Shown here: positions 48,346-57,731 of the stretch, piece by piece
How positions within the stretch are numbered: position 1 is the stretch's first letter
Layout: each line of letters starts with the position of its first letter
Source of the DNA: an uncultured Oscillospiraceae bacterium
Lineage (GTDB): Bacteria; Bacillota; Clostridia; Oscillospirales; Oscillospiraceae
DNA: 64,000 bases
Assembly: GCA_947589225.1 (NCBI GenBank)
Contig: CANQBC010000003.1
Coordinates: forward strand, 1 to 64,000
Direction: 5' to 3'
Notes under the pieces: generated by a model
The model's database searches: none
What the model was told of the DNA's origin: nothing
The model's input: the letters and a program-made list of their open reading frames with translations, nothing else
Made by a program: the position numbers and the translations under genes

Positions 48346-48590
48346 ACAGGAACAGCTGTTTTTATGAAGGAGAGCTCAGAAATGCCGCGATTTCGCCGCG
48401 TTGAAGTTTGGGAGGGATCCAAACCCGCCCACATTTATTGCCGGTAAAAAGCCTCGCGGCTCGAGAGCGAGAGAATATGGGCGGGAAATGTCCCGCCCAT
48501 ATGTGTTCTTAAACGAATATCTGATTAAACGCTTTAACCGAGCGGCGAAAAAGACCGTCGCGAATGAAATGGTTTAGTCAAATATTAGTA
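48346..48590. other. intergenic region with a perfect 12-bp hairpin
   Basis: No gene. ATATGGGCGGGA (48475-48486) pairs with TCCCGCCCATAT (48491-48502), loop of four. A second pairing GTTTGGG...CCAAAC (about 48406-48424) lies upstream. Confidence 0.5.
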
Positions 48591-49037
48591 TTAGTGTTCC
48601 GTCCCGTTTTTGGCGCAGGTGTCACAGCAGCCGGTGCAGTCGGCGTCCTGAAGCTCCGGGGGAAGCTCCAGCCCCTGGCGCTTGTAGTAGTCGGCCAGGC
48701 ACGCCCGGATGCCCTCCTCGGCCAGCACCGAGCAGTGGAGCTTCTGGGGGGGCAGGCCGTCCAGCGCCTCGGCCACGGCCTTGTTGGTGAGCTTGAGGGC
48801 CTCCTGAATGGACTTGCCCTTCACCAGCTCCGTGGACATGGAGCTGGTGGCGATGGCGGCGCCGCAGCCGAAGGTCTTGAAGCTGACCTTCTCGATGATG
48901 CCGTTCTCGATCTTCATGTAGATCTTCATGATGTCGCCGCAGACGGGGTTGCCCACCTGGCCGATGGCGTTGGCGTCGGGCAGCTCCCCCACGTTGCGGG
49001 GATTGGTGAAATGGTCCATGACCTTCTCGGAATACAT
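48591..49037 (-). CDS. nifU: IscU/NifU-type iron-sulfur scaffold protein
   Basis: A 148-residue scaffold with the three ligand Cys in GNPVCGD, TFGCGAAIATSS and HCSVLAEEG. Beyond the usual domain it has a C-terminal DCTGCCDTCAKNG tail with four more Cys, as in a number of clostridial proteins. It receives sulfur from NifS encoded in the same operon and builds Fe-S clusters, one acceptor probably being NadA next to it. Confidence 0.9.
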   Translation of the reverse strand: MYSEKVMDHFTNPRNVGELPDANAIGQVGNPVCGDIMKIYMKIENGIIEKVSFKTFGCGAAIATSSMSTELVKGKSIQEALKLTNKAVAEALDGLPPQKLHCSVLAEEGIRACLADYYKRQGLELPPELQDADCTGCCDTCAKNGTEH

Positions 49038-49049
49038 GTTGAGACCTCC

Positions 49050-49961
49050 TTATGAATTTACCATTTTATCCAGGCTTACCCGCGCGGCGTTCAGCTCCGC
49101 CGGGGGAAGCTCCACCTTGTATTTTTCGTCCCGCAGGCACTCATAAAGCGCCTGAAGGGTCACCTTTTTCATGTTGGGGCAGACAAAGCTGCTGCCCACG
49201 CCGTAGATTTTTTTGCCCGGAAGCTCCCGGCGGAGGCGTTCCACGATCTCGCTCTCCGTGCCGATGAGGATCTCCTTGGCGTCCGTTTTCCTGGCAAAGT
49301 CCAGGATCTCGGCGGTGGAACCCACCAGATCCCCGTGCTTCACCACGTCCTCCCCGCACTCCGGGTGGACGGCGAACACCGCGCCGGGGTGGGCCTTTTT
49401 GGCGGCCAGCACGTCGGCCTCGGTGATCTTGTGGTGGGTGGGGCAGAAGCCGTCGTGGAGCCAGAAGGTCTTTTCCGGCACGTTCCCCGCCACATAGGAG
49501 CCCAAATGCTTATCCGGGACGAAGATGATCTCGTCACAGGGAAGGCCCTTGGCGATCCTCAGCGCCGAGGAGCTGGTACAGCACACGTCGGAGACGGCTT
49601 TCACGGCGGCGGAGGAGTTGACGTAGCACATGACCTGCGCGCCGGGGTGTTCCCTTTTCAGCCGCAGCACGTCCTCCCGCGTCACCATGTCCGCCATGGG
49701 ACAGCCCGCATCCGGCGAGGGGAGAAGCACAGTCTTGTCCGGGGAGAGGATCTTGGCGCTCTCGCCCATGAAACGCACGCCGCAGATGACGATAAGATCC
49801 TCCGGCGCCCTCGCCGCCCGCTGGGCCATGGCGAAGGAGTCGCAGACCGCGTCGGCCACATCCTGCACCTCCAGGGGTACGTAGTAGTGGGCCAGGACCA
49901 GGGCGTTTTTCTCCCGTTTGAGCCTCAAAATCTCCTTTTGGAGTTCATTAAAATTTTCCAT
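49050..49961 (-). CDS. nadA: quinolinate synthase A
   Basis: A 303-residue [4Fe-4S] enzyme that condenses iminoaspartate with dihydroxyacetone phosphate to quinolinate. Cluster Cys are in SDVCCTSSS, HPECGEDV and FVCPNMKK; LAHYYVPLEVQDVAD is the conserved N-terminal motif. It overlaps the nifS stop by 14 bp. nadB and nadC are not in the window. Confidence 0.95.
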   Translation of the reverse strand: MENFNELQKEILRLKREKNALVLAHYYVPLEVQDVADAVCDSFAMAQRAARAPEDLIVICGVRFMGESAKILSPDKTVLLPSPDAGCPMADMVTREDVLRLKREHPGAQVMCYVNSSAAVKAVSDVCCTSSSALRIAKGLPCDEIIFVPDKHLGSYVAGNVPEKTFWLHDGFCPTHHKITEADVLAAKKAHPGAVFAVHPECGEDVVKHGDLVGSTAEILDFARKTDAKEILIGTESEIVERLRRELPGKKIYGVGSSFVCPNMKKVTLQALYECLRDEKYKVELPPAELNAARVSLDKMVNS

Positions 49962-51129
49962 TCAGCCGATCCTCCCACAGGGGCGACATGGAGCGCAGCC
50001 GCTCAACGATGGGCGGAAGAGTCTCGATGATGTAGTCGATGTCCTCGTCGGTGGTGGTGTCCGAAATGGACAGGCGCAGGGAGCCGTGGGCCACCTCGTG
50101 GGGAAGGCCGATGGCCAGAAGCACGTGGCTGGGATCCAGGCTCACGGAGGAGCAGGCCGAGCCGGAGGAGGCGCAGATGCCCTTGGCGTCCAGGGAGAGG
50201 ACAAGGGACTCGCCCTCCACGCACTCAAAGACGAAGCTGGCGATGCCGGGGAGCCGGTTCACCGGGTCGCCGGTGAGGCGCGAGTAAGGGATGTCTTTGA
50301 AGGCCGCGATGAGCCTGTCGCGCATGGCGGCCACGCGGGGCATGGTCTCAGGGAGGTTCTGGACGGCCTCCTCCAGGGCAGCGGCCATCCCCACGATCTC
50401 GGGGACGTTCTCGGTGCCGGAGCGCTGGTTGCGCTCCTGCCCGCCGCCGTGCAAAAGCTGGGGGACGCGGACGCCCCGGCGGATATACAGCACCCCCACG
50501 CCCTTGGGGCCGTGGAACTTGTGGCCGGAGATACTGAGCATATCGATGTTCATGGCCTTCACGTCGATGGGGATGTGGCCCGCGGCCTGGACGGCGTCGG
50601 TGTGGAATAAGACGCCGTGCTCGTGGGCGATGCGGCCGATCTCCTGAACCGGCAGAATGGTGCCGATCTCGTTGTTGGCCATCATGACGCTGATGAGGAT
50701 GGTGTCGGGCCGGATGACGGCCTCAAGCTCGGCAAGGTCGATCCCGCCGTTCTTATCGGCCTTCAGGTACGTGACCTCATAGCCCTGTTTTTTCAGCCAG
50801 TCCAGGGTGTGGGTGATGGCGTGGTGCTCGATGGAGCTGGTGATGATGTGTTTTCCACGGGCCGCCTTGGCCTCCGCGATGCCCTTGAGGGCCCAGTTGT
50901 CGGACTCCGTGCCGCAGCCGGTGAAGTAGATCTCGTTAGGCTCCGCGTTCAGGCATTTCGCCACCTTGGCGCGGGCCTCGTCAAGCCCCCGGTGGGCGCT
51001 GCGGCCCACGGAGTAGAGGCTGGAGGGGTTGCCGTAGTTCTCCTGGAGGTAGGGAAGCATCGCCTTGACGCAGGTGTCGCTCATGGCGGTGGTAGCCGCG
51101 TTGTCGGCATAGACAAATTTGTTACTCAT
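49948..51129 (-). CDS. nifS: cysteine desulfurase (NifS/IscS type)
   Basis: A 393-residue class V aminotransferase-fold enzyme. SGHKFHGPKGVGVLY has the PLP Lys, TDAVQAAGHIPID the cofactor Asp/Gln pair, and SSGSACSS the persulfide-forming Cys on its flexible loop. It is first in nifS-nadA-nifU, a layout that supplies sulfur for the NadA cluster. Confidence 0.95.
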   Translation of the reverse strand: MSNKFVYADNAATTAMSDTCVKAMLPYLQENYGNPSSLYSVGRSAHRGLDEARAKVAKCLNAEPNEIYFTGCGTESDNWALKGIAEAKAARGKHIITSSIEHHAITHTLDWLKKQGYEVTYLKADKNGGIDLAELEAVIRPDTILISVMMANNEIGTILPVQEIGRIAHEHGVLFHTDAVQAAGHIPIDVKAMNIDMLSISGHKFHGPKGVGVLYIRRGVRVPQLLHGGGQERNQRSGTENVPEIVGMAAALEEAVQNLPETMPRVAAMRDRLIAAFKDIPYSRLTGDPVNRLPGIASFVFECVEGESLVLSLDAKGICASSGSACSSVSLDPSHVLLAIGLPHEVAHGSLRLSISDTTTDEDIDYIIETLPPIVERLRSMSPLWEDRLNGKF

Positions 51130-51207
51130 ATGTGAAAATCGCCTCGAATCTGAAAATACTATTTTGGCTGACGGGAGTGAAACAGCCCTGACAGTTAGCC
51201 AAAGATA

Positions 51208-51236
51208 ATTTTAACCCCGGTTATTCATTTTGTCAA
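51208..51236 (-). promoter_or_regulatory. nifS-nadA-nifU promoter
   Basis: TTGACA (51231-51236), 17-bp spacer, TAAAAT (51208-51213). An imperfect inverted repeat GGCTGAC ... GTTAGCC (51167-51200) lies in the leader and could be an operator. Confidence 0.7.
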
Positions 51237-51246
51237 TAACATCATG

Positions 51247-51275
51247 TTGTAATTACGTAAATAATGTGTTAAAAT
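51247..51275 (+). promoter_or_regulatory. rex promoter
   Basis: TTGTAA (51247-51252), 17-bp spacer, TAAAAT (51270-51275), divergent from the nifS promoter. No clear Rex operator (TTGTTAA-N4-TTAACAA type) was found. Confidence 0.65.
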
Positions 51276-51329
51276 GAAACAAGAGAACAGTCGTAATTTG
51301 TTGCGTTTTGCAAATGGAGTGAATGGGCG

Positions 51330-51989
51330 ATGAAATACAGGATCTCCGCCAATGTGATACGAAGGCTGCCACGGTATTTGCGGCGCTTTGAGCTTCTTGA
51401 CCGGCAGAACGTGGAGAAAATTTCTTCCTCGGCCCTGGGGGAGCGGATGGGGCTCAAGGCATCTCAGATACGGCAGGACTTCAATTGCTTCGGCGGCTTC
51501 GGCCAGCAGGGTTACGGCTACAACGTAAAGCAGCTGAGGGACGACGTGGGCGGTATCCTGGGGCTTGACAAAACCTTGACGGCCATTGTCATCGGCGCGG
51601 GCAACCTGGGCCGGGCGCTTATCGCCAACTTCGATTTTGCGTTCTGCGGCGTGGAGCTGATCGCCGCCTTTGACACGTCGAAAGCCATTGCGGGGACGCG
51701 GCTTCACGGAACGCCGATCCTCGACGCGGGGGAGCTGAACGAATTCCTTGATGACCACCATGTGGATGTGGCGGTGCTGACCATGCCCAAGTCCGCCACG
51801 GCGGGGACGGCGAGGCTGCTTTCAAACCATGGCGTGCGGGGCCTCTGGAATTTCACCGGCGTGGATATCGACGCGGATCTGGGCGATACGCTGGTGGAGG
51901 ACGTACACCTGTCCGACAGCTTGCTTACGCTGGGCTACTATCTGCGTGGGCGGACGGAACAGCCCGGGGAGGACGGGGACAAGCTTTGA
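51330..51989 (+). CDS. rex: redox-sensing repressor Rex
   Basis: A 219-residue protein with an N-terminal winged helix (ALGERMGLKASQIRQDFNCFG) and a Rossmann domain (VIGAGNLGRAL) that reads NADH/NAD+. Controls fermentation genes in Firmicutes. Confidence 0.96.
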   Translation: MKYRISANVIRRLPRYLRRFELLDRQNVEKISSSALGERMGLKASQIRQDFNCFGGFGQQGYGYNVKQLRDDVGGILGLDKTLTAIVIGAGNLGRALIANFDFAFCGVELIAAFDTSKAIAGTRLHGTPILDAGELNEFLDDHHVDVAVLTMPKSATAGTARLLSNHGVRGLWNFTGVDIDADLGDTLVEDVHLSDSLLTLGYYLRGRTEQPGEDGDKL

Positions 51990-52017
51990 TGCGCCGTGTG
52001 GCGCGGGAGGTAGACAG

Positions 52018-53070
52018 ATGAAAAAGATTATTACGGCGGCTCTGGCCGTGGCGTTCCTGGCGGTACTCAGCGGGGCATACGCCGGCAGCGCGGGGACGGC
52101 CTCGGATCCCCTGATCACCAGGGACTACGCCGGGGATTACGCGGACAGACTGATAGCCAACTGGGAGAATAAGGCGGATGCCGCTCTGGAGCCGGTGTTC
52201 GATATGTTCGCGGCCCGTTTTGACGCCGGCGCCGCGAAATACACCTACACCTCCGGGCAGGAGCACTTTTACCTCACCTCCGGCGGGAGCTTCAACGCCG
52301 GGTTGGGCTGCGGCGTCACGGTGCTGTCCGGCACGGTGAAGGTCACATACCCCTCCGGGAGCGTCATCGACATCGCCGCGGGAACCGTCGTCCCCTCCGG
52401 GACGACGCTCACGATGGGGAGGAGATATTTCTGCGCCGAGGAGACCGCGGCGGTGTTTGCCGCCTCATCTGACGCCGCGCTGATGGTGGACGGGCCCTAC
52501 TCGCCGGTCTCCGGGATGCAGCGGCGGGACCCGGCGGCCCCCGTCAAGCCGTATGACGACGTGGATCCCGGGACGTGGTACGAGCCCGGAGCGCTCTTTG
52601 CCCAGGAGAAAAGGATCTTCCGGGACTATGACTCGAACAGGTTCAGGCCGCTGGACGGCATGACGCGTGTGGAGCTCGCTTACGCCATCTGGATGGCCTA
52701 TGGCGCGCCGGCGTCAAGCTATGTGACCAATTACGCTGACGCGCCGGAGGCGTTCTATATGCCGGCTGTCAACTGGTGCGCCGAAAAGGGGATCATGAAC
52801 GGCGTCGGCGGTAATGTCTTTGGAACCAACGATCCTCTCAACAGGGCGACGGTGGTCGTGGTGCTCTTCCGGGCCGCCGGAGGCAGCGGCCGGGCGGATC
52901 TGGGCAGATTCAACGACGGCGGAATGGTTCCGGACTGGGCGGCGGAGGCCATGAGCTGGGGTGTCGCCAACGAGATCCTGCGCGGCCTTGACGACAAGAC
53001 CCTGGCCCCCCTGGCCGCCATCAACCGGGCGCAGGTGGCCCTGCTCCTCCAGAGAATGGATCTCTCGTAA
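52018..53070 (+). CDS. secreted protein with S-layer homology (SLH) repeats
   Basis: A 350-residue protein with a signal peptide (MKKIITAALAVAFLAVLSGAYA). Residues about 25-180 form an unknown strand-rich domain (SGGSFNAGLGCGVTVLSGTV). Three SLH repeats follow from about 185 (FRDYDSNRFRPLDGMTRVEL, YMPAVNWCAEKGIMNGVGG, WAAEAMSWGVANEILRG). It should attach to wall polymers outside the cell. ATG at 52018 follows GGGAGG, 29 bp after rex. Confidence 0.85.
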   Translation: MKKIITAALAVAFLAVLSGAYAGSAGTASDPLITRDYAGDYADRLIANWENKADAALEPVFDMFAARFDAGAAKYTYTSGQEHFYLTSGGSFNAGLGCGVTVLSGTVKVTYPSGSVIDIAAGTVVPSGTTLTMGRRYFCAEETAAVFAASSDAALMVDGPYSPVSGMQRRDPAAPVKPYDDVDPGTWYEPGALFAQEKRIFRDYDSNRFRPLDGMTRVELAYAIWMAYGAPASSYVTNYADAPEAFYMPAVNWCAEKGIMNGVGGNVFGTNDPLNRATVVVVLFRAAGGSGRADLGRFNDGGMVPDWAAEAMSWGVANEILRGLDDKTLAPLAAINRAQVALLLQRMDLS

Positions 53071-53082
53071 TAATTGAAGAAA

Positions 53083-53130
53083 GCCTTGACTGAAAACGCC
53101 GCCCGTTGGGGCGGCGTTTTCAGTCAAGGC
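53083..53130. terminator. 22-bp perfect hairpin between convergent genes
   Basis: 53083-53104 pairs with 53109-53130, loop GTTG; AAAA/TTTT lie within the arms. It overlaps the last codons and stop of the minus-strand gene. Confidence 0.85.
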
Positions 53131-54328
53131 AGGCGTATTTTGTGCCCGTGGCCTCCGGGACGTCCTCGTCCCACTCGTGGTCGGTCTCACGGAGAAAATC
53201 GCTGGTCACGTTGAAATAGACGTGGGCACAGGCGAGGATCGTGGCATCGGCAGGCACCCAGCCGTCATACACCGGGTCGTTCCAAGTCACGTCCACGGCG
53301 TACCAGTCGCCCTCCAGACGCACCAGATTCCAGGCGTGCTCCTCCGAGCGGCCATAGGCGTAACCATGGACGGTGACGCACTCAATGCCAAGGGCGTCCA
53401 TAAACAGCTGGAAGGTGGTGGTATACCCCAGGCAGATGCCCACGCCGTTTACGAGCAGTCCGTAAGGGTTGTCGTTGTCCGGATCGGGGGCGCCAACAGG
53501 GCCGGAAGAGAGCTCCGCCGGGTCGTACCTGGCGTTAAGCACCAGGTAGTCGTTGACCGCCAGTTCCCTTTCGTAGTCCGTCATATCCGGGGTTATGATC
53601 TCGGCCATTACCTCCATCGCCGCTTCATAGACCGCGCGGTTTTTGGGGGAAAGCCCGTCGGCGCAGCCGGTTTTCAACGCGGAAAGCACCGCGTCGTGGT
53701 CGTACGCATCGTCCGGCCCGATCTCGGTATCGCCGGAGGCCGGCCCGTCCGGCGCGGCCGGTTCCCAATGGAGCGGGGAGGCGAGACCGGCGAGCTCCGG
53801 GGGCTCCGGAGCGTTCTCCGAAAAGGCGCGCTCAAGCGCGCGTTCGGCGGCGGCCGGGCCGGCGAGGATGTAGAGCACGGCAAAACGCCCGTATGCCCCG
53901 GCACGTCCCTCCTCGGCAAGCTCGGCCTCCTCCGGGGCGTAGCCGAAGAAGGCGGAGACGCGGGCCTCGATATATGCCTCCATCGGCTCGACGGCGCTTT
54001 CCGCGTCGGCGCTGTCCGTAAACGCAAAAACCGCGACCTCGGAGGCCAGGGGGCCGAAGGGGTAACAGATCGACCCGTCCGTCACCCGGGAGGCAAGCTC
54101 CTCCCCCAGATAAACGGCGGCGTAAGCGGAAAACTCCGCGTCGTCCGCTGTCAGGAAGTACATCTCCGGCGGCTCCCGCTGGCTTTCCAGCAGAGCGGCG
54201 GCAAGCTGGGCGGAGTTGTAGTCTGTTTCAGCGCCGGCAGGATCGGCCCCGCCGTTATCCCCTCCGCAGCCGGGGAGGAGAAGGAGCAGGAATGTCAATA
54301 TCAGAATGGAAGAGATCGTTCGTCTCAT
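53120..54328 (-). CDS. transglutaminase-like lipoprotein
   Basis: A 402-residue protein with lipobox LLLLPGC (acylated Cys near 21). The C-terminal half is a transglutaminase/protease core: GVGICLGYTTTF (Cys), SEEHAWNLV (His) and YAVDVTWNDP (Asp) form the triad. Residues 40-220 are an acidic helical region. Possibly a wall- or peptide-processing enzyme on the outer membrane face. Its start overlaps the YigZ stop by 4 bp. Confidence 0.85.
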   Translation of the reverse strand: MRRTISSILILTFLLLLLPGCGGDNGGADPAGAETDYNSAQLAAALLESQREPPEMYFLTADDAEFSAYAAVYLGEELASRVTDGSICYPFGPLASEVAVFAFTDSADAESAVEPMEAYIEARVSAFFGYAPEEAELAEEGRAGAYGRFAVLYILAGPAAAERALERAFSENAPEPPELAGLASPLHWEPAAPDGPASGDTEIGPDDAYDHDAVLSALKTGCADGLSPKNRAVYEAAMEVMAEIITPDMTDYERELAVNDYLVLNARYDPAELSSGPVGAPDPDNDNPYGLLVNGVGICLGYTTTFQLFMDALGIECVTVHGYAYGRSEEHAWNLVRLEGDWYAVDVTWNDPVYDGWVPADATILACAHVYFNVTSDFLRETDHEWDEDVPEATGTKYACLD

Positions 54329-54975
54329 TGTTCCGCCTCCGCGTCCGTATTCAGCCGCACCGGCCGAAGGCCCTCGCCGGTGACCTCACACAGGGCCGTC
54401 GCGGCGGTGAGCTCCGTGACCCGCGGGGAAAACCTGTCGAAGCTTTCCGGGGTCATGGAGAGCTTCAACTCCACGTCTATCCCAAAATCCGTGCTCTCCA
54501 CCTGCGCCCCAAAGCGGGGAAGCTCCGGCTTTATCCGCTCATACTGGGGGTAGGAGCAGATGAGCGACACGTCGAAAAGCCGGGTCATTCTCGCCCGGCC
54601 GGCGGCGTCCAGCGCCATGGCGGCGGCCTTGGAGTAGGCCCGCACAAGACCCCCCGCCCCCAGGAGTATCCCGCCGAAATAGCGGGTCACCACACAGCAG
54701 AAGTCCTGAACCCCGGCCTTGCGGAACACGTCCAGCACCGGCATCCCGGAGGTGCCGGAGGGCTCTCCGTCGTCGGAGTAGCGCATGACGCCGGACGCCC
54801 TTATCGAGTAGGCGTACACGTTGTGGCTGGCGTCCCAGTGCTTTTCCCGCGTCCCGCGCAGGCAGTCCAGCGCCTCGGCCTCCGACGATGCCGGCCACAC
54901 GCGGCCGATAAAGCGGGAACGCTTTTCCACATATTCGATTTCGCCGAAAGCGGCGGGAATGATGTAATCGGACAT
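54325..54975 (-). CDS. YigZ/IMPACT-family protein
   Basis: A 216-residue protein with the UPF0029 motif HNVYAYSIR ... YSDDGEPSGTSGMPV and a C-terminal ferredoxin-like DUF1949 domain. Start at 54975 follows AAGGAG. Function in bacteria is poorly defined. Confidence 0.9.
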   Translation of the reverse strand: MSDYIIPAAFGEIEYVEKRSRFIGRVWPASSEAEALDCLRGTREKHWDASHNVYAYSIRASGVMRYSDDGEPSGTSGMPVLDVFRKAGVQDFCCVVTRYFGGILLGAGGLVRAYSKAAAMALDAAGRARMTRLFDVSLICSYPQYERIKPELPRFGAQVESTDFGIDVELKLSMTPESFDRFSPRVTELTAATALCEVTGEGLRPVRLNTDAEAEQ

Positions 54976-54986
54976 GGAGGCGCTCC

Positions 54987-56252
54987 TTACAAAACAAACT
55001 CCTTTACCACGCCCCAAAGCTCCGGATTGACGGTCACGTCCACCGAGATCCCGGCGTCGGAGTAGTCGATCCCGTGTACCTCCGCCTCCCGGTGGAGAAG
55101 GTCGAGAAGCCCGCCGGCGGAGTAGGGGAGGGCGAGGGTGACGCGCTTTTTGCCCCGGGAGAGGATCTCCGCGATCATCCCCAGGAGCCGATCCGTGCCC
55201 TCGCCGGATTTGGCTGAGATGGCCACCGCGCCCTCGTACCGGGGGATGCCCGCGGGGTCGGCACAGAGGTCGGCCTTGTTGTAAGCGTCGATGCAGGGGG
55301 TACTTTCCGCGCCCAGCTCCACGATCAGGCGGCGCACCACGTCGATCTGCGCGTCGCGCTCGCCGGAGGAGGCGTCGATCACGTGGATGAGCACGTCGGC
55401 GTAGCACAGCTCCTCCAAGGTGGCTTTGAAGGCCTCCACCAAGTGGTGGGGGAGCTTGCGGATGAAGCCCACGGTGTCGGAGAGCAGGGCCTCCGAGCCG
55501 GGGGCGAGGACGAGCTTGCGGGTGGTGGTGTCCAGCGTGTCGAAGAGCCGGTCGTTGGCCGCGATGCCCGCGTCGGTCAGACGGTTTAAGAGCGTGGATT
55601 TCCCGGCGTTGGTGTAGCCCACCAGGGCGATGACCGGCACGCCGTTTTTCTCCCGCTGCCGCCGCTGGGTGCCCCGCACCCGCCGGACGGACTCCAGCTC
55701 CTCCTCCAGCTTCTGGATCTTCCGCCTTATGTGCCGGCGGTCGGTCTCCAGCTGCGTCTCGCCGGGGCCGCGGGTGCCGATGGGGCTTTTGCCGCCGGAG
55801 GCCGTCTGGCGCACAAGGTGCGTCCACATACCGGTGAGCCGGGGCAGGAGGTAGTTATACTGGGCAAGCTCCACCTGGAGCCGCCCCTCCCTCGTCTGGG
55901 CGCGGGCGGCGAAGATGTCCAGGATGAGCTGGGAGCGGTCCAGGACGTGGACGCCCAGATCCTCCTCCAGCGCCCGCAGCTGGGAGGGGGACAGCTCGTT
56001 GTCAAAGACGGTCAGCGTGCAGTCGTTGGCCTCCAAAAGCTCCCTGACCTCCCGAACCTTGCCCTCGCCGATGAAGCTGCGCGGATCCGGGGTTCGTTTG
56101 TTCTGGAGGACTTTCCCACAGCAGACGCCTCCGGCGGTCTCCAGAAGGGCCTCCAGCTCGTCAAGGGACAGCTCCGAGGAGCGTTCGCGCTCGTCCATGC
56201 TGTCGGCGGCCAGCCCCACAAGGATGGCGCGCTCAATGTCGTTTCGTTCCAA
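54987..56252 (-). CDS. hflX: GTPase HflX
   Basis: A 421-residue ribosome-splitting GTPase: an N-terminal HflX domain with GTRGPGETQLETDRR and a coiled linker, G1 GYTNAGKSTL, G3 DTVGFIRKLPH and G4 YNKADL. Acts on stalled 70S or 50S particles. Confidence 0.95.
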   Translation of the reverse strand: MERNDIERAILVGLAADSMDERERSSELSLDELEALLETAGGVCCGKVLQNKRTPDPRSFIGEGKVREVRELLEANDCTLTVFDNELSPSQLRALEEDLGVHVLDRSQLILDIFAARAQTREGRLQVELAQYNYLLPRLTGMWTHLVRQTASGGKSPIGTRGPGETQLETDRRHIRRKIQKLEEELESVRRVRGTQRRQREKNGVPVIALVGYTNAGKSTLLNRLTDAGIAANDRLFDTLDTTTRKLVLAPGSEALLSDTVGFIRKLPHHLVEAFKATLEELCYADVLIHVIDASSGERDAQIDVVRRLIVELGAESTPCIDAYNKADLCADPAGIPRYEGAVAISAKSGEGTDRLLGMIAEILSRGKKRVTLALPYSAGGLLDLLHREAEVHGIDYSDAGISVDVTVNPELWGVVKEFVL

Positions 56253-56351
56253 TGCTTTCGTTCCTTTGTCAGATGGTCTGTGGAAGTCATTATAGCATAG
56301 ATTGACCGGGTTGTATACAAAAACACCGGAAAAGCGCCCCCGGCGCGCAGC

Positions 56352-57731
56352 TTACTCCCCGCCCAGGGCCTTGGCCGCCTGCATCATGATGGCGCACTCC
56401 ATCCGCTTGCGGAAGAGCCGGCAGCCGTAGTCGTAGACGCCCCGGATTGAGCCCGTGGCGTGATAGGCGTTGGCGGCGCAGCCGCCAGAGCAGTATAGGC
56501 GCGCCCAGCAGCCGTCGCACTCCGGGCGGGCGTAGACGTTGCAGCACTTAAACTCGTCCCGCAAGGCGGTGTTGGTGACGCCGTCCCAGATGTTGCCCAT
56601 GAGGTATTTTTCGTCTCCCACAAACTGGTGGCAGGGGTAGAGATCCCCCCAGGGGGTCACGGCCATGTACTCCGTGCCCGAGCCGCAGCCGGAGATGCGC
56701 TTGTAGATGCAAGGCCCGTGCTGAAGGTCGATCATGTAGTGGTAGAAGGTGATGGGCCGGCCCTCCTTCTCCCGTTTCAGCATCTCGCGGGCCAGAATCT
56801 CATACTGCTCAAAGAGCTTCGGAAGATCCTCCTCGGTGAGGGCGCAGGGGTCATCCGGGGCGCAGACCACGGGTTCCATGGAAAGCTCCGTGAAGCCCAG
56901 ATCCGCCAGGTGCAGGATGTCCTCGGTGAAGTCGGTGTTGTAGTGGGTGTAGGTTCCTCGGACGTAATAGCTCCGATCCCCGCGCCTTTTGGCGAAGTCC
57001 AGGAATTTGGGGACGATCTTCTCGTAGCTTCCCCGCCCTTTGTTGTCCACCCGGAAGCGGTCGTGAACCTCCGGCCGGCCGTCGATGGACATGACCACGT
57101 TGTGCATCTCGCGGTTGGCAAACTCGATGACATCGTCGTCCACGAGAACGCCGTTGGTGGTGAGGGTGAAGCGGAATTTCTTGCGCTTCTCCTCCTCGAT
57201 GGAGCGGGCGTAGGCCACCAGGTCCTTCACCACCTGCCAGTTCATCAAAGGCTCGCCGCCAAAGAAGTCCACCTCAAGGTTCCGGCGGCTGCCGGAGTTC
57301 TCGATGAGGAAGTCCAGGGCGCGCTTGCCCACCTCGAAGCTCATCAGCGCCCGGTCCCCGTGGTATTTGCCCTGGGAGGCGAAGCAGTAGGAGCAGTTTA
57401 AGTTGCAGGTGTGGGCCACGTGGAGGCACAGGGCCTTCACCTCGTTGGAGCGGCGCTTGAAGTCGAAGGCCATATTGGCGTACTCGTCCTCGGAGAAGAG
57501 CTTTCCCGCGTCCTTGAGGGACTGGATGTCCGAAAGGCACTCCCACAGATCGGCCACGGTCACGTCGGGTCGGTTCCCGTATTTTTCGAGCATGGCGTCC
57601 ACGATCTCGTCTCCGGTGTGCGTCTCGTACATGGCAATCATGTCGTAGGCCACCTCGTCCACCGCGTGAACCGAGCCGGAGTTTATGTCAAGAACGATGT
57701 TATAGCCGTTCAATTTGTATTGATGGATCAT
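56352..57731 (-). CDS. SCIFF peptide maturase (radical SAM/SPASM)
   Basis: A 459-residue radical SAM enzyme that forms Cys-to-alpha-carbon thioether links in the SCIFF precursor (ranthipeptide class). HTCNLNCSYCF carries the CX3CX2C cluster, FFGGEP the SAM motif, and CGSG ... CHQF ... CCNVYARPECDGCWARLYC the SPASM auxiliary clusters. The N-terminal 90 residues are a recognition (RRE-like) domain. Start at 57731 follows GGGGTG. Confidence 0.93.
   Translation of the reverse strand: MIHQYKLNGYNIVLDINSGSVHAVDEVAYDMIAMYETHTGDEIVDAMLEKYGNRPDVTVADLWECLSDIQSLKDAGKLFSEDEYANMAFDFKRRSNEVKALCLHVAHTCNLNCSYCFASQGKYHGDRALMSFEVGKRALDFLIENSGSRRNLEVDFFGGEPLMNWQVVKDLVAYARSIEEEKRKKFRFTLTTNGVLVDDDVIEFANREMHNVVMSIDGRPEVHDRFRVDNKGRGSYEKIVPKFLDFAKRRGDRSYYVRGTYTHYNTDFTEDILHLADLGFTELSMEPVVCAPDDPCALTEEDLPKLFEQYEILAREMLKREKEGRPITFYHYMIDLQHGPCIYKRISGCGSGTEYMAVTPWGDLYPCHQFVGDEKYLMGNIWDGVTNTALRDEFKCCNVYARPECDGCWARLYCSGGCAANAYHATGSIRGVYDYGCRLFRKRMECAIMMQAAKALGGE

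Noticed and set aside
51130-51329. Rex operator in the rex-nifS intergenic region
   Set aside because: No convincing TTGTTAA-N4-TTAACAA-type palindrome was found.
54976-55827. Long upstream extension of the YigZ frame
   Set aside because: Arg/Gly/Pro-rich shadow of hflX; the real start at 54975 has AAGGAG and matches the family length.
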